Shown here piece by piece: positions 1-6,258 of a stretch of 6,506 nt of DNA (positions are counted from its first letter, which is position 1; each line of letters opens with the position of its first letter). Origin of the DNA: Chloroflexota bacterium (GTDB lineage: Bacteria > Chloroflexota > Limnocylindria > P2-11E). Position numbers and translations under genes: made by a program. The notes below the pieces were generated by a model that searched no databases, had not been told where the DNA came from, and saw nothing but the letters and a program-made list of their open reading frames with translations. The stretch spans positions 1-6,506 of the forward strand of contig VGPA01000076.1 of the NCBI GenBank assembly GCA_016875665.1, written 5' to 3'.

Positions 1-176
1 TTGATGACGTCGGCGAGCGGCTGGAGCAGGCCCAGCGGGCCGACGCGGTCCGGCCCGACGCGCGCCTGCATGCGCGCGATGATCCGGCGCTCGGCAAGGA
101 TCACGTACGCCCCCGCCGTGAACACGACGAACAGCAGGCCGACCGACTTGAGCGCGGCCGCAAGAAGGTCGTTCAC
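1..176 (-). CDS. nuoH: NADH-quinone oxidoreductase subunit H, N-terminal 58 residues (3' end outside the window)
   Basis: NuoH is the membrane subunit that contacts the peripheral arm and completes the quinone channel. Only the first 58 residues are present. Residues 6-28 form a hydrophobic first transmembrane helix, followed at once by AERRIIARMQARVGPDRVGP (28-47) and LLQPLADVI (50-58). This is the conserved family segment that follows helix 1. The gene starts with GTG at 176, overlapping the nuoG stop as GTGA; GAGGTG ends 8 nt upstream inside nuoG and is a good ribosome-binding site. The frame is open to the window edge. The remaining membrane-arm genes (nuoI to nuoN in usual order) would be expected beyond position 1, which is an inference from the common operon order. 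Confidence 0.94.
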   Translation of the reverse strand, partial: MNDLLAAALKSVGLLFVVFTAGAYVILAERRIIARMQARVGPDRVGPLGLLQPLADVI

Positions 177-2752
177 GGCTTCGCCACCTCGACGCGCGGC
201 ATCGGGTCGTGCCACGCGAGCAGCACGTTCGTGCGGACGCCCCGCGCGTTCTCCGGAAGGAAGGCGCGTCCGCGCGGCATCGCGGCCACGATGCGGGCGC
301 CGGCGCGCACGCGACCGTAGCGGCTCCGCACCACCACCTGGTCCCCGTCCGCGATGCCCCGCGCCGCAGCGTCCTCCGGGTTGAGGTCGATCGCCCCGGG
401 CGGCATCGCGTCGAGCAGGCGGTCCGAGCGCGCGAGCATCGCGCCGTCGCCGATGAGCAGCGGCGCGGTCATCAGCACCAGGCCATCTCCGGCCGGCAGG
501 GGAATCGCGGGCACGTCCTCGTACGGTCCGCGGTCCGGACGGTGGTGCGGCACGAGCTCACCCGGCTCCGCGACGCCGTGCGGCTGGTCGGCCGTGCGCA
601 GGTGCCCCTCGCCCGCGGAGAGCGGCACCGCGGGAAGGCTCACCCCGAGGCGAATGGGGCTCACGCGCGCCGAGCCCGGCATGCCGAGCGGCCAGCCGCC
701 CGGCGCGAAGAACGGCTTCTGCGTCGTGACGCCGCGGCTGGCCGGCGTCTGCCCGGCGTACACGCCGTACACGCCGCCCGGCGCCGCCGCGACGCGCGTG
801 CCGGGGCCGGGAGCGCCGGTGGCGGGCAGCGCCGCGGCCATCTCCGGCCGGCGCTCGGGCCGAACCATCAGCTCGCTCGCGGGCTCACGCAGGTCGAGCC
901 GAGCGGCGATGTCGAGGAGGATCGAGAGGTCGGCGCGCGCTTCGCCCGGCGGCTGCACGACCGGCGCGATGGCCTGGCTACGGCCCTCGATGTTGGTCAT
1001 CGTGCCCGACTTCTCCGCGAGCGCCGCGGCGGCGAGGACGATGTGCGCCTTGCCCGCGGTCGCCGAGGGCGCGATGTCCTGCACGATCAGGAGGTCCACC
1101 GCCGAGAGCGCGCGCTCCACGAGTGCGCGGTCGGGGAAGGTGCGCAGCGGATCGACGCCGACCAGATAGAGCGCCTTGATCCGGCCTTCCGCCGCGGACG
1201 CCAGGATCTGCCCGCCCGCGACGCCGCCCGGCCGGGGCACCAGGCCGGTGCGATGCGCACCGATCGCGTTCGGCGCGCGCTCGAGCACCCCGGTCCGGCG
1301 GAGCGCGCCCTCGCCGTGCACGGCGAGTGCGAGGTTCGCGAGCGCGCGTGCGACCCGCTCGCCGTCGGCGCGCGACTCGAGGGTCGCGCCCGCGAGGTAG
1401 AGCGGCGCTGTGGCCGCGCGCAGGCGGCGCGGTGGGTCCGCGGCGAACGCCGCGATCGCATCCGCCTCGCCGCCCGGATCGGTGCGCACGACGATCGCCG
1501 CATCCTGGTCGACCTCCATCGGCCGGGCCGCGAGCACGTAGAGCGGCGCCCCGCGCCGGAGCGCCTTCCGCAGGCGGAGCCACAGGATCGGCAGCTCCTC
1601 CGAGAGGTCGCAGGCGACGAGCACGACCGCGTCGGTGCGCTCCGCCTCGGCGAAGGTGATGGGCAGGCCGGCGAGATCCTCGAGCGCGCCGCCGGAGCTC
1701 CGCGCCGCGCTGCGGTGGTCGATGTACGGGGTCTGGAGGCTCCGGCCGAAGATACGCTGGAGGACGGCGCACTCCTCGTCGGTCAGGCGCGACCCGCCGA
1801 TCACGCCGATGCCGGCGCCGCCGTGCTGGTCGGCGACGTCGCGCAGGCGGCGGACCGTCTCGTCGAGAACGTCGTTCCACCGGGCCGGGACGAGCTCGCC
1901 GCCCTGCCGCAGGAGCGGCCGCTCGAGGCGCGGCGCCTGGCTCACGTACTCGAAGCCGAAGTAGCCCTTGTCGCACAGCCAGACTTCGTTGACCTCTTCC
2001 TGCTGCCGCGGCTTCACCCGGACCACCTGCCCCGCGCGGGCCTCGTAGCGGACGGCGCAGCCCACCGAGCAGTGGCCGCACACCGAGTCCCCGTACGCGA
2101 GATCCTGCGGTCGGGCGCGGAAGCGGTACGGCTCGCTGGTGAGCGCCCCGCACGGGCAGAGCTCGACGATGTTGCCCTGGAACTTGGAGCGGAGCGGCCG
2201 CTCCGCGAACGTGCCGAGCACGCTCTCGGCGCCGCGGCCGCGGAACGCGAGCTCCGCGTCACCCGCGACCTCGTCCATGAAGCGGGTGCAGCGGTAGCAC
2301 ACGATACAGCGCTCCATGTCGAGCATCACGAGGGGCGAGAGCGGCGCGGCCTTCGCGCCCCGCCGCTTCGACATGTCCCATCGCGTCGCGGACGGCCCGT
2401 AGAGGTGCGAGTAGTCCTGGAGCGGGCACTCTCCCGCCGCGTCGCACACCGGACAGTCGAGCGGGTGGTTCACCAAGAGCATCTCGAGCACCGATCGCCG
2501 CGCGGCCGCGACCTCCGGCGTGCCGGTGTGCGCGACCATCCCGTCGGCCACCGGCGTGGTGCACGAGGTCTGGACGCCGGGCATCTTCTCGATCTGCACC
2601 GCGCACAGGCGGCATGCCCCCGCGATCGAGAGCTTGGGGTGGTAGCAGAAGCGCGGGACGTGGATCCCCGCCGCGCCCGCCGCCTCGATCAGCAGCGTGC
2701 CCGCCGGAACGGAGACCGTGACGCCGTCGACCGTGACGTTCAGGTCAGGCAT
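173..2752 (-). CDS. nuoG: NADH-quinone oxidoreductase subunit G (75-kDa, multi-cluster subunit with N7)
   Basis: NuoG carries the electron wire between NuoF and the connecting arm. The 859 residues fall between Thermus Nqo3 (about 780) and E. coli NuoG (about 910). The N-terminal ferredoxin-like domain has N1b ligands C36, C47, C50 and C64. H96-x3-C100-x2-C103-x5-C109 is the His-ligated N5. C149, C152, C155 and C199 form N4. C225-x2-C228-x3-C232 with C260 supplies the optional off-path cluster N7. From about 275 the protein is a molybdopterin-oxidoreductase-like domain, including AEKSGTMTNIEGR (579-591). A Gly/Pro/Ala-rich stretch (about 640-756) leads to a molybdopterin-dinucleotide-binding-like C-terminal domain (757-859). 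In family members this domain holds no molybdenum. The start is ATG at 2752 with GAAGG 9 nt upstream. The stop overlaps the nuoH GTG. Confidence 0.96.
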   Translation of the reverse strand: MPDLNVTVDGVTVSVPAGTLLIEAAGAAGIHVPRFCYHPKLSIAGACRLCAVQIEKMPGVQTSCTTPVADGMVAHTGTPEVAAARRSVLEMLLVNHPLDCPVCDAAGECPLQDYSHLYGPSATRWDMSKRRGAKAAPLSPLVMLDMERCIVCYRCTRFMDEVAGDAELAFRGRGAESVLGTFAERPLRSKFQGNIVELCPCGALTSEPYRFRARPQDLAYGDSVCGHCSVGCAVRYEARAGQVVRVKPRQQEEVNEVWLCDKGYFGFEYVSQAPRLERPLLRQGGELVPARWNDVLDETVRRLRDVADQHGGAGIGVIGGSRLTDEECAVLQRIFGRSLQTPYIDHRSAARSSGGALEDLAGLPITFAEAERTDAVVLVACDLSEELPILWLRLRKALRRGAPLYVLAARPMEVDQDAAIVVRTDPGGEADAIAAFAADPPRRLRAATAPLYLAGATLESRADGERVARALANLALAVHGEGALRRTGVLERAPNAIGAHRTGLVPRPGGVAGGQILASAAEGRIKALYLVGVDPLRTFPDRALVERALSAVDLLIVQDIAPSATAGKAHIVLAAAALAEKSGTMTNIEGRSQAIAPVVQPPGEARADLSILLDIAARLDLREPASELMVRPERRPEMAAALPATGAPGPGTRVAAAPGGVYGVYAGQTPASRGVTTQKPFFAPGGWPLGMPGSARVSPIRLGVSLPAVPLSAGEGHLRTADQPHGVAEPGELVPHHRPDRGPYEDVPAIPLPAGDGLVLMTAPLLIGDGAMLARSDRLLDAMPPGAIDLNPEDAAARGIADGDQVVVRSRYGRVRAGARIVAAMPRGRAFLPENARGVRTNVLLAWHDPMPRVEVAKP

Positions 2753-4025
2753 GCGCGGGCACCTTCAGCGGACAGCCGCCCGCTGCGTGCGCGGCGAAGT
2801 GCTCGGGGAACTTGCGGAGCGCACCCAACTGCGGCGCGGCCGCGAAGCTGCCCAGCGCGCACAGCGTCTTCGCGTTCATCTGCTCGCTGATGCTCTTGAG
2901 CGTCGCGACGTCGGACGCCCCGCCCAGCCCGGTGTTGAGCCGCTCGAGCAGGCGGTGCTGCCAGACCGTGCCTTCGCGGCACGGCACACACTTTCCGCAC
3001 GACTCGTGGCGGAAGAACTTCGCGAACCGCTCGAGCGTCTTGAGGATGCACACGGACTCGTCCATGACGATGATGCCGCCCGCGCCGAGCTCGGTGCCGA
3101 TTTCGCGCAGCGCGTCGTAGTCCATCGCCACGTCGATCTCGCTCTCGACGAGCGCCGTCGACGCGGCCGCGCCGGGGATCACGAACCCGAGACGCTTGCC
3201 GTCGCGGATCCCGCCCGCGTGCTCCTCGATCAGCTCGCGCAGGGGCGTGCCCATCGGACGCTCGTACACGCCGGGGCGGCGGACGTGGCCGGACATGCAG
3301 TAGAGCATCGTGCCCGGCGCGGTCGCCGGCCCGATGCTCTTGAACCAGTCCGCGCCGCGATCGACGATGTCGGTCACGCTCGCGAGTGTCGCGACATTGT
3401 TGATGACCGTCGGCTTGCCGAAGAGCCCGACCACCGCCGGAAACGGGGGGCGCGAGCGCGGCTGCGGCCGCCGCCCTTCGATCGACTCCAGGAGCGCGGT
3501 CTCCTCGCCGCAGATGTAGGCGCCGGCGCCGCGGAAGACGTGCACCTGGCACGAGAAGCCGCTCCTGAGGATGCGCTTGCCCACGTAGCCCTTCGCGCGC
3601 GCTTCGGCGATGGCGCGCTCGAGGAGCCTGGCGCCCTGCACGTTCTCGCCGCGGATGTAGATGTAGGCCTCGCTGATCCCGACCGCGTAGCAGCACAGCA
3701 GGATGCCCTCGATCACCAGATGCGGATCGGCGTCGATGAGCACGCGGTTGTTGAACGTCCCGGGCTCGCTCTCGTCGGCGTTCACCGCGAGGTACTTGAG
3801 CGGCGCGTCCTTGGGGAGGAACGACCACTTCCGCCCCGTCGGAAAGCCGGCGCCGCCCCGGCCGCGCAGGTTCGCCGCGCTCACCTCGTCCATCACCTGC
3901 TGCGGCGTCAGCGCGCCGATCGCCTTGCGCAGCGCCTGGTAGCCGCCGGTGCGCTCGTACACCTCGAGCTCGGTGCCGCGCTCGACGGCGGCGCGCCGCA
4001 GGAGCACCGGCTCGAATGCGCTCAC
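2745..4025 (-). CDS. nuoF: NADH-quinone oxidoreductase subunit F (NADH- and FMN-binding, [4Fe-4S] N3)
   Basis: NuoF binds NADH and FMN, takes the hydride, and passes single electrons to cluster N3. The 426-residue product has the glycine-rich GRGGAGFPTGRKW (55-67), VNADESEPGT (81-90), a GAGAYICGEETALLESIEG block (167-184) and the N3 ligands C343, C346 and C349 in SCGKCVPCR, plus C389 in LCALG. All hallmarks for NADH-dependent activity are present, and the length is normal for the family. The start is taken as GTG at 4025, overlapping the nuoE stop as GTGA, with GGGAG 5 nt upstream. A longer frame reaching 4121 is open but would sit inside nuoE and adds only Arg/Pro-rich sequence of no family resemblance. 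The 3' end overlaps nuoG by 8 bp. Confidence 0.97.
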   Translation of the reverse strand: MSAFEPVLLRRAAVERGTELEVYERTGGYQALRKAIGALTPQQVMDEVSAANLRGRGGAGFPTGRKWSFLPKDAPLKYLAVNADESEPGTFNNRVLIDADPHLVIEGILLCCYAVGISEAYIYIRGENVQGARLLERAIAEARAKGYVGKRILRSGFSCQVHVFRGAGAYICGEETALLESIEGRRPQPRSRPPFPAVVGLFGKPTVINNVATLASVTDIVDRGADWFKSIGPATAPGTMLYCMSGHVRRPGVYERPMGTPLRELIEEHAGGIRDGKRLGFVIPGAAASTALVESEIDVAMDYDALREIGTELGAGGIIVMDESVCILKTLERFAKFFRHESCGKCVPCREGTVWQHRLLERLNTGLGGASDVATLKSISEQMNAKTLCALGSFAAAPQLGALRKFPEHFAAHAAGGCPLKVPAHA

Positions 4026-4477
4026 GCGATCTCCCGCAGGAGCGCGTCGGCGTCGGTCACCGGGCCGCGGAACTCGAGGTTGACCTGGACGGCGGGCGCC
4101 TGGTGGCACGCCGCGATGCACTCCTGGCGCCGAACGGTGACGCGGCCGTCGGGCGTCGTGTCGCCCGGGCGGATGGCCAGCCGGCGGCAGAGGCCTTCGA
4201 GGAGCGCCTCGGCGCCGTTCTGCTGGCAGACGAAGTTGTCGCAGACGTCGATGACCGTGCGGCCGGGCGGGCTGCGGTGGAACAGGGAGTAGAAGGAGGC
4301 GACCCCTTCCGCGTCCGCAGGCGCGAGCTCGAGGGCGTGCGCCACCGCCTCCAGGTCTCCCGCGGAGACCCAGCCTTCCTCCTCCTGCACCGCCCAGAGC
4401 GCGGGCAGGAGCGCCGCCCGCTTGGTCGGGTAGCGCCCCGCGACATCCGCGATCCGCGCCCTCGTGACCGGCTTCAC
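4022..4477 (-). CDS. nuoE: NADH-quinone oxidoreductase subunit E (24-kDa, [2Fe-2S] N1a)
   Basis: NuoE belongs to the NADH-input module and carries the [2Fe-2S] cluster N1a beside the FMN of NuoF. The 151-residue product has the expected two domains: an N-terminal helical part (about residues 5-70, including GVASFYSLF at 58-66) and a thioredoxin-like C-terminal part. The four cluster ligands are present with family spacing: C79-x4-C84 in DVCDNFVC and C120-x3-C124 in ECIAACHQAP, followed by VQVN. The length is typical. The start is GTG at 4477; no better start is seen. The stop overlaps nuoF as GTGA. It is the only gene here, besides nuoC, separated from its upstream neighbour by a spacer (103 nt), and that spacer contains repeats and a hairpin. 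Confidence 0.96.
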   Translation of the reverse strand: MKPVTRARIADVAGRYPTKRAALLPALWAVQEEEGWVSAGDLEAVAHALELAPADAEGVASFYSLFHRSPPGRTVIDVCDNFVCQQNGAEALLEGLCRRLAIRPGDTTPDGRVTVRRQECIAACHQAPAVQVNLEFRGPVTDADALLREIA

Positions 4478-4487
4478 TCCCTGTTCA

Positions 4488-4493
4488 CTCCTC
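4488..4493 (-). promoter_or_regulatory. Likely ribosome-binding site of nuoE
   Basis: GAGGAG on the minus strand ends 10 nt before the nuoE GTG. A second purine run, AGGGA at 4478-4482, directly touches the start codon and is too close to work well. The GAGGAG sits inside the third partial copy of the duplicated nuoD-end unit. Confidence 0.5.
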
Positions 4494-4512
4494 GCGCAGG
4501 CGTCGCCTGCGC
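4494..4512. repeat. GC-rich hairpin / inverted repeat upstream of nuoE
   Basis: On the minus strand this reads GCGCAGGC-GAC-GCCTGCGC, a perfect 8-bp GC-rich stem with a 3-nt loop. It lies directly before the GAGGAG that precedes nuoE. There is no T-run on either side, so it is not an intrinsic terminator. It might act as an mRNA-stability or translation-tuning element between the nuoD and nuoE cistrons, or be part of a repetitive extragenic palindrome. Both uses are inference. Confidence 0.6.
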
Positions 4513-4534
4513 AGTCTCCGTCTCGATTCGCTCC

Positions 4535-4546
4535 GCTCGGCCGAGC
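4535..4546. repeat. Perfect 12-bp palindrome in the nuoD-nuoE spacer
   Basis: GCTCGGCCGAGC is its own reverse complement. It lies between the duplicated nuoD stop junction and the larger hairpin at 4494-4512. As a single-stranded hairpin it could form only a short stem, so it may matter more as a paired unit with the neighbouring palindrome or as a remnant of a dispersed palindromic repeat. No function is shown by the sequence. Confidence 0.5.
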
Positions 4547-4549
4547 CGT

Positions 4550-4597
4550 TCGTCGCTCACCGGTCCACTCCTCTCGTCGCTCACCTGTCTACTTCCC
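4550..4597 (-). repeat. 24-bp tandem duplication across the nuoD stop codon
   Basis: Positions 4574-4597 and 4550-4573 are adjacent copies of a 24-bp unit. They match at 20 of 24 positions, including an exact 12-bp block (GGTGAGCGACGA on the minus strand, at 4574-4585 and 4550-4561). The first copy encodes the end of nuoD (Glu-Val-Asp-Arg-stop) plus the next bases. In the same frame the second copy reads Gly-Val-Asp-Arg-stop. A weaker third copy of part of the unit, 12 of 14 positions, lies at 4480-4493 just before nuoE and supplies GAGGAG upstream of its start. The spacer therefore appears to have grown at least partly by copying the gene junction. Confidence 0.75.
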
Positions 4598-5774
4598 CGA
4601 GCACGAAGTCGATCGAGGCGAGCGCGGCGATCGCGTCGGCGACCATGCCGCCCCGCACGATGAGCGGCAGCGCCTGGATCGCGGAGAACGAGGGCGTCCG
4701 GAACCGCACGCGCTGCGGCAGGTTCGTGCCGTTCGCGACCACGAAGCAGCCGTAGTCGCCGCGCGGCGACTCGACCGACACGTGCGCCTCGCCGGCGGGA
4801 GGGATGGGGCCATCGGTCGCGAGCTTGTAGTGGTGGATCAGCGACTCCATCGAGGTGTGGATCAGCTGCCGCGCGGGGTACGCGACCGTCGGATCGTCGA
4901 TCCGGATCGGGCCCTCCGGGAGCCGGTCGAGCACCTGCTTGCAGATGCGGATGCTCTCGTCGATCTCGCGGCGCCGCACGCGGTACCGGGAGTAGGCGTC
5001 CCCGCCCGTCTCGGTGATCACGTCGAACTCCAGCTCGGGGTAGACCTCGTACGGCGCCGCGCGGCGCACGTCGTAGGCCACGCCGTTGGCCCGGAGGTTG
5101 GGGCCCGTGAGGCCGTACGCGACCGCGTCGCCGGTCGAGATCGTGCCGATCCCGACCATCCGCTGGCGGAAGATCGGGTTGTCCTTGATCAGCGCGTCGT
5201 ACTCCTCGAGATGGGCCGGGAGCCCGTCGAGGAAGCGTCGCGCACCGTCGAGGAACTCCGGCGGCGCATCGGCGGGCAGCCCGCCGATGCGGATGAACGA
5301 GGTCATCATCCGCACCCCGGAGAGCAGCTCCATCAGCCGGAGGATCTCCTCGCGCTCGCGGAAGCAGTAGATGAGCACCGACGATGCGGCGAGATCCATC
5401 GCGGTCGTGCCGAGCCAGACGAGGTGCGAGCCGATGCGGTGCAGCTCCGCCAGGAGCACGCGCAGCCAGCGCGCGCGGTCGGGTGCCCGGACGCCGAACA
5501 GCTTCTCGACGGCGAGCACGTACGCGAGGTTGTTCGAGTAGGGCGAGAGGTAGTCGATCCGGTCCGTGAGCGTGATCGCCTGATGGAAGGTGCGGTACTC
5601 GCACGACTTCTCGATGCCGGTGTGCAGGAACCCGATGTCCGGGTGCGCGTCCACCACCAGCTCGCCGTCGAGCTCCAGCAACAGGCGGAGCACACCGTGC
5701 GTCGACGGATGCTGCGGCCCCATGTTCAGGAGCATGGTTTCGTGCGGCGGCAGGGTCGTCGTCACATCGCTCAC
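4581..5774 (-). CDS. nuoD: NADH-quinone oxidoreductase subunit D (49-kDa subunit)
   Basis: NuoD forms most of the quinone-binding cavity at the foot of the peripheral arm, next to N2 in NuoB, and is related to the large subunit of [NiFe] hydrogenases. The 397 residues cover the full family length. Clear blocks are NMGPQHPSTHGVLR (17-30), IGFLHTGIEK (47-56), RIDYL (72-76), SFIRIGG (159-165), GVAYDVRRAAPY (231-242) and the C-terminal LGEVDR (392-397). Aligned by eye with Thermus Nqo4, His26 and Tyr75 match the quinone-headgroup ligands His38 and Tyr87, so the site looks intact. The hydrogenase metal-binding cysteines are absent, as expected. The start is GTG at 5774, overlapping the nuoC stop as GTGA, with GAAGG 9 nt upstream. 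The 24 bp around its stop codon are tandemly duplicated in the spacer before nuoE. Confidence 0.97.
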   Translation of the reverse strand: MSDVTTTLPPHETMLLNMGPQHPSTHGVLRLLLELDGELVVDAHPDIGFLHTGIEKSCEYRTFHQAITLTDRIDYLSPYSNNLAYVLAVEKLFGVRAPDRARWLRVLLAELHRIGSHLVWLGTTAMDLAASSVLIYCFREREEILRLMELLSGVRMMTSFIRIGGLPADAPPEFLDGARRFLDGLPAHLEEYDALIKDNPIFRQRMVGIGTISTGDAVAYGLTGPNLRANGVAYDVRRAAPYEVYPELEFDVITETGGDAYSRYRVRRREIDESIRICKQVLDRLPEGPIRIDDPTVAYPARQLIHTSMESLIHHYKLATDGPIPPAGEAHVSVESPRGDYGCFVVANGTNLPQRVRFRTPSFSAIQALPLIVRGGMVADAIAALASIDFVLGEVDR

Positions 5775-6229
5775 CGCTCGGTGCCTTCGGGGAACATGAG
5801 CGGCGCGACCGCCTCGCGCGGCCGCGCCGGCCCGTAGTCCACGACCTCCCCGCCGAGTGGATGGTCCCGGCGCAGCGGGTGGCTGAGCCAGTCGTCCGGC
5901 ATGAGGATGCGGCGCAGGTCGGGGTGGCCCTGGAAGCGCACGCCGAAGAGGTCGTACACCTCGCGTTCGTACCAGTTCGCGCCCGGGAACTCCGGCGTGA
6001 TCGTGGGCACGGCGTCGCGCTCACCGACCGCGATCTGGAGGCGCACGCGCTTGGCGTCGGCGAACCGGTGGAAGAGGTACACGACGTCGAAGCGCTTCGC
6101 GCGCTCCGGGCTGTCGAACGCGGTCAGGTCGACGAGCAGCGCGAAGCCCGCCGCCTTGAGGCCGTGCACCGCGGCAGGAACCGCCGACGGCTCCAGCAGA
6201 GCCGTGGGGACGCCGTCGGCGACTCTCAT
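5771..6229 (-). CDS. nuoC: NADH-quinone oxidoreductase subunit C
   Basis: NuoC (Nqo5, 30-kDa subunit family) is a non-redox structural subunit of the connecting arm, packed against NuoD. The 152-residue product has the family signature near its C-terminus: NWYEREVYDLFGVRF at residues 85-99, then GHPDLRRIL (101-109), PDDW (111-114) and HPLRRDHP (117-124). The length is at the short end for a free-standing NuoC; the N-terminal domain is compact. It is separate from nuoD, unlike the fused nuoCD of E. coli. The ATG at 6229 is chosen over the GTG one codon upstream because it is better spaced from AAGGGGG. The TGA stop overlaps the nuoD GTG as GTGA, so the two are probably translationally coupled and made in equal amounts. 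Confidence 0.95.
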   Translation of the reverse strand: MRVADGVPTALLEPSAVPAAVHGLKAAGFALLVDLTAFDSPERAKRFDVVYLFHRFADAKRVRLQIAVGERDAVPTITPEFPGANWYEREVYDLFGVRFQGHPDLRRILMPDDWLSHPLRRDHPLGGEVVDYGPARPREAVAPLMFPEGTER

Positions 6230-6234
6230 CACGG

Positions 6235-6241
6235 CCCCCTT
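6235..6241 (-). promoter_or_regulatory. Ribosome-binding site that decides the nuoC start
   Basis: AAGGGGG on the minus strand lies 5 nt before the ATG at 6229-6227 but only 2 nt before the in-frame GTG at 6232-6230. The spacing favours the ATG as the nuoC start. Confidence 0.6.
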
Positions 6242-6258
6242 GCTCAGCTGCCCTGAGC
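6242..6258 (-). other. Small hairpin just upstream of the nuoC ribosome-binding site
   Basis: The minus strand reads GCTCAG-GGCAG-CTGAGC, a perfect 6-bp stem with a 5-nt loop. It ends immediately before the AAGGGGG that precedes nuoC and contains the stop codon of the 18-codon frame. There is no run of T after it, so it is not an intrinsic terminator. It could influence translation start at nuoC or an RNA end, or be accidental in GC-rich DNA. The structure is read from the sequence; any role is inference. Confidence 0.35.

Larger units (their letters stand above)
4474..4584 (-). other. 36-codon frame filling the nuoD-nuoE spacer, GTGA overlaps at both ends (possible small gene)
   Basis: A GTG at 4584-4582 overlaps the nuoD TGA as GTGA. 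From it a frame of 36 codons runs without a stop to TGA at 4476-4474, which in turn overlaps the nuoE GTG as GTGA. The peptide begins MSDERSGPVSDERLGRAERI and is hydrophilic and highly charged, with no recognised domain and no membrane segment. The repeated VSDER comes from the 24-bp tandem duplication, which argues that the frame is a by-product of duplication rather than an old gene. It would nevertheless let ribosomes pass from nuoD to nuoE. Assignment as a real protein is weak. Confidence 0.2.

Noticed and set aside
757..774. Two tandem 9-bp units in nuoG
   Set aside because: Only two copies, in frame, encoding Gly-Val-Tyr twice. This is too short to call a repeat element and fits a flexible coding linker.
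209..2890. Very long plus-strand open frame (893 codons) opposite nuoG
   Set aside because: The translation is Arg/Ala/His-rich without any family motif, and the opposite strand encodes a complete, motif-rich NuoG. Long antisense frames are expected in DNA with GC at nearly every third codon position.
4026..4121. Possible 32-residue N-terminal extension of nuoF
   Set aside because: The extension lies wholly inside nuoE and reads as Arg/Pro-rich out-of-frame sequence. The GTG at 4025 has a good ribosome-binding site and a GTGA overlap.
2697..4292. Plus-strand open frame (531 codons) opposite nuoF and part of nuoE
   Set aside because: It is the same kind of high-GC antisense shadow; it has no recognisable domain and lies over well-identified genes.
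4494..4512. Hairpin as a rho-independent terminator between nuoD and nuoE
   Set aside because: No T-run follows the stem on either strand, and termination here would cut off the NADH module of the same complex.
4464..5837. Plus-strand open frame (457 codons) opposite nuoD
   Set aside because: Low-complexity Arg/Val/His-rich translation; nuoD on the other strand has all its family motifs.
6230..6232. GTG as nuoC start one codon upstream of the ATG
   Set aside because: It is only 2 nt from AAGGGGG, too close for efficient use; the ATG at 5 nt is better placed. The difference is one residue.
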